From: Clostridiales bacterium
GTDB lineage: Bacteria; Bacillota; Clostridia; WRLR01
Length of the DNA stretch: 5,724 nucleotides
Assembly: GCA_031287655.1 (NCBI GenBank)
Contig: JAITSR010000307.1
Span: forward strand, 1-5,724
Direction of reading: 5' to 3'
Shown piece after piece: positions 4,054 to 5,724 of the stretch; positions within the stretch are counted from its first letter, which is position 1, and each line of letters starts with the position of its first letter. The notes under the pieces were generated by a model, which saw nothing but the letters and a program-made list of their open reading frames with translations, was not told the DNA's origin and did not search any database. Both the position numbers and the translations under genes were made by a program.

Positions 4054-5724
4054 TTACTTTCGCCGCCAGATTTCCAGCGTGCGATCCAGATTCGTGTACT
4101 CGTAGTCGTGCTCGTTCGCGGCTTCGACCACCTGCGTGTATGCCCAGTGCGAGGTCGTCGTATCCGGGAACGTCACGGCCCACGACGGAACATCTTCTAT
4201 CGCAATCCCGCGATGCAGCATACGGTTTACGATTGTCACAAGTTCCGCTCTCGTCAGGTTGTCCTCCGGTCGGAATGTGCCACCCGGGTCTCCCATGATC
4301 CAACCCTTCGCGACCGCGTTTCTGACATAGTCGACGGCCCAATGGTTGTTCGGCAAATCCTTAAAGCCGTTTGCGACCGAGAGGTCGATCGGAGCGAAGC
4401 GGGAGATCATCGCCGCGATTTCCGCCCTTGTGATCAGACTGTCCGGCCCGAACGTACCGTCCGGATAACCTTGCACAAAAGCCTTTGCCGCCATGTACGT
4501 CACAGCCTGATTGTACCATTCCGTCGAATTCACATCCGGGAACGTGATGTCCTGCGGCCGATCCTTCTGCCTGTCAGACCTCAGCCTCCAGAAGATCGAG
4601 ACCGTCTCAGCGCGGGTGATGTTGCTGTCCGGCATAAAGCTGCCATCCGGATACCCGTTGATATACCTGATATGGTCCGTCGTGAAGCCTTCCAGCGGTA
4701 CAAACTCTACCGCAGCCAACGGCGGGGGTGTCTCTTCAATGATGATCGTCGGGGTCGGCGTCGGCGTCACGCGCGGCGTCGGGGAAGCGATTACGGTATT
4801 CCCGCCGCCGCCACCGCCGGAGCTGCTGTTGCCGGGGCCGGGGCCGCCTGTGGGCGGGGTCGGCGTCGGCGTCACGATGTCGGTCGTCGTGTTCAGTACG
4901 AGCACCGCGATACCGGGCTGATCCTTCACAAGCTTCACCGTGAGGTTGTTTGCCGCCGCAGCGTTCGCCTTTGAGCCGTCACTGATACTCAACAGCTTAT
5001 ACAGGCTGCCGGCCGGTAACGTCTCTGTGATCGTGTAGGTCCCGGCGCCCGGCTTAAACTCAACCGTGCTGCCCTGCGCGACCGGCGTCGAAACTTCATA
5101 GTCGCCGTCCGCAACAGGCGTCAGGTCTTCCGGCACAACCGGCGCTTCCACATCCGGAGTTAGCGGCGCTTCAGGTTCCGTCACCTCCGGCGTCACAACT
5201 TCCGGCGCCTCCGGCTCCGTTACCTCCGGCGCTGCCGGACCCTCTTCTACTATGGTTTCCGTTCCGGTCGTAACCGCCGCATCCAAAGGTTCTAGCGCCG
5301 CGATTTCGCCGCCGATGACTGTTTCCGTTTCCACAATGACTTCGTCCGCGGGGTCGGTTACAACAGCTTCCCCGTCGGTCGCCGGATCGCTTACAGCCTC
5401 ATCAGCCGCTCCCTCACCGACCGCCGCCGCGGTTTCATCCACCGTCTCGGCCGCCGGTATCTCAGACGTCTCGACGACTTCCGCCGCTTCTTCGACCACC
5501 GCGAGCGGTTCGATCGTCCCCTGCACCGTGATGTTAAATGTCTTGCTCGGGTCCGCGAGCTGCAGCACGCCGTCCTTGATTACGACCTTCGAGACCAACA
5601 GCGTACCTGTCGGAACCGTCGAGCCGCCGAAGTTGCCGTCTCCGATCCGAACGTTGATTACGCTGACCGCCGCCGAAGCCGCCGTCCGGAGGTCCACACT
5701 GCTGCCGATCGTGCCGTCCGGCAG
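4054..5724 (-). CDS. SLH-domain cell-surface protein, C-terminal part (partial)
   Basis: The last 556 residues of a secreted surface protein; the frame runs off the right edge, so the GTG at 5697 is not the true start and any signal peptide lies outside. Order, N to C: a Gly/Val-rich beta-like segment (about nt 5724-5515); an acidic Ala/Val/Glu/Pro spacer (5510-5105) with PEVTEPEAP twice; a probable prealbumin-like beta-sandwich (5105-4872) with the GTYTITETLPAG strand pattern; a Pro/Thr and Gly linker with two TPTPTP stretches and six Gly in a row (4872-4715); then three SLH repeats. The SLH repeats (about 4680-4585, 4548-4393, 4365-4217) carry ITRAE, ITRAE and LTRAE, with GYPDG, GYPDG and GDPGG turns. 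In this family the TRAE motifs bind pyruvylated secondary wall polymer, anchoring the protein to peptidoglycan. The tail after the third repeat (FPDTTTSHWAY...HDYE, ending EIWRRK) is typical of clostridial SLH proteins. The function of the exposed part is unknown. Confidence 0.93.
   Translation of the reverse strand: MPDGTIGSSVDLRTAASAAVSVINVRIGDGNFGGSTVPTGTLLVSKVVIKDGVLQLADPSKTFNITVQGTIEPLAVVEEAAEVVETSEIPAAETVDETAAAVGEGAADEAVSDPATDGEAVVTDPADEVIVETETVIGGEIAALEPLDAAVTTGTETIVEEGPAAPEVTEPEAPEVVTPEVTEPEAPLTPDVEAPVVPEDLTPVADGDYEVSTPVAQGSTVEFKPGAGTYTITETLPAGSLYKLLSISDGSKANAAAANNLTVKLVKDQPGIAVLVLNTTTDIVTPTPTPPTGGPGPGNSSSGGGGGGNTVIASPTPRVTPTPTPTIIIEETPPPLAAVEFVPLEGFTTDHIRYINGYPDGSFMPDSNITRAETVSIFWRLRSDRQKDRPQDITFPDVNSTEWYNQAVTYMAAKAFVQGYPDGTFGPDSLITRAEIAAMISRFAPIDLSVANGFKDLPNNHWAVDYVRNAVAKGWIMGDPGGTFRPEDNLTRAELVTIVNRMLHRGIAIEDVPSWAVTFPDTTTSHWAYTQVVEAANEHDYEYTNLDRTLEIWRRK
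4750..4876 (-). repeat. Duplicated VTPTPTP linker coding repeat in the SLH gene
   Basis: A 22-bp identical sequence occurs at 4750-4771 and 4855-4876, 105 bp apart, each encoding VTPTPTP in the linker. Between them is a GC-rich stretch coding for NSSSGGGGGG. Such Pro/Thr tracts are typical extended spacers that hold a surface domain away from the wall, and their length may vary by recombination. Confidence 0.7.
5165..5231 (-). repeat. PEVTEPEAP coding repeat with only synonymous differences
   Basis: The 28-bp segments 5165-5192 and 5204-5231 differ at four bases. All four are third-codon-position changes that keep PEVTEPEAP unchanged (GTG/GTA, GAA/GAG, CCT/CCG, GAA/GAG). It is an old duplication within the acidic spacer whose peptide sequence has been retained. 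Confidence 0.7.

Noticed and set aside
3512..4342. 276-codon minus-strand frame spanning the ATPase end, the terminator and the SLH 3' end
   Set aside because: It overlaps two well-supported genes and reads through the strong terminator stem; composition is Arg/Gly-rich with no domain.
4108..4974. 288-codon plus-strand frame antisense to the SLH gene
   Set aside because: SLH repeats on the opposite strand are unmistakable; this product is a His/Arg-rich antisense shadow.

Overview
The window looks like chromosome from a fairly GC-rich, Gram-positive Firmicutes lineage, most likely an uncultured gut- or rumen-type Clostridia member. Three things point there: a C-terminal triplet of S-layer homology (SLH) domains with TRAE motifs, a DUF4143-type ATPase with the GPKWCGKT P-loop common in clostridia, and sigma-A-like promoters (TTGACA-17-TATAAC; TGGTATAAT). 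This is inference from sequence style; no rRNA or other marker gene is present.

Layout, left to right. (1) Bases 1-571, minus strand: the N-terminal 190 residues of a single-pass membrane protein with a basic cytoplasmic tail and a long Ser/Ala/Gly/Asp-rich segment, cut by the window edge. (2) Bases 572-902: non-coding spacer with two extended -10 promoters pointing at that gene, a perfect 10-bp dyad beside the nearer one, and a small 9-bp tandem repeat. (3) Bases 903-2381, minus strand: a MATE-family multidrug/organic cation exporter. (4) Bases 2382-2572: divergent control region with a likely MATE promoter, a 14-bp tandem repeat, and three 14-bp direct repeats spaced exactly 23 bp apart, the last lying across the -35 region of a near-consensus plus-strand promoter. 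(5) Bases 2573-3841, plus strand: an AAA_14/DUF4143 ATPase. (6) Bases 3842-4053: convergent spacer with repeat-like hairpins and a 21-bp perfect-stem bidirectional terminator. (7) Bases 4054-5724, minus strand: the C-terminal part of a large SLH surface protein, open at the right edge.

There is no sign of one operon or one multi-gene system. Each gene appears to have its own promoter or terminator. The shared theme is the cell envelope: an exporter, an SLH wall-anchored protein and a membrane-anchored protein. The DUF4143 ATPase stands alone and is the most accessory-looking gene. Its direct-repeat promoter is the most distinctive unexplained structure in the window. I found no CRISPR array, tRNA, rRNA, transposase or phage gene.
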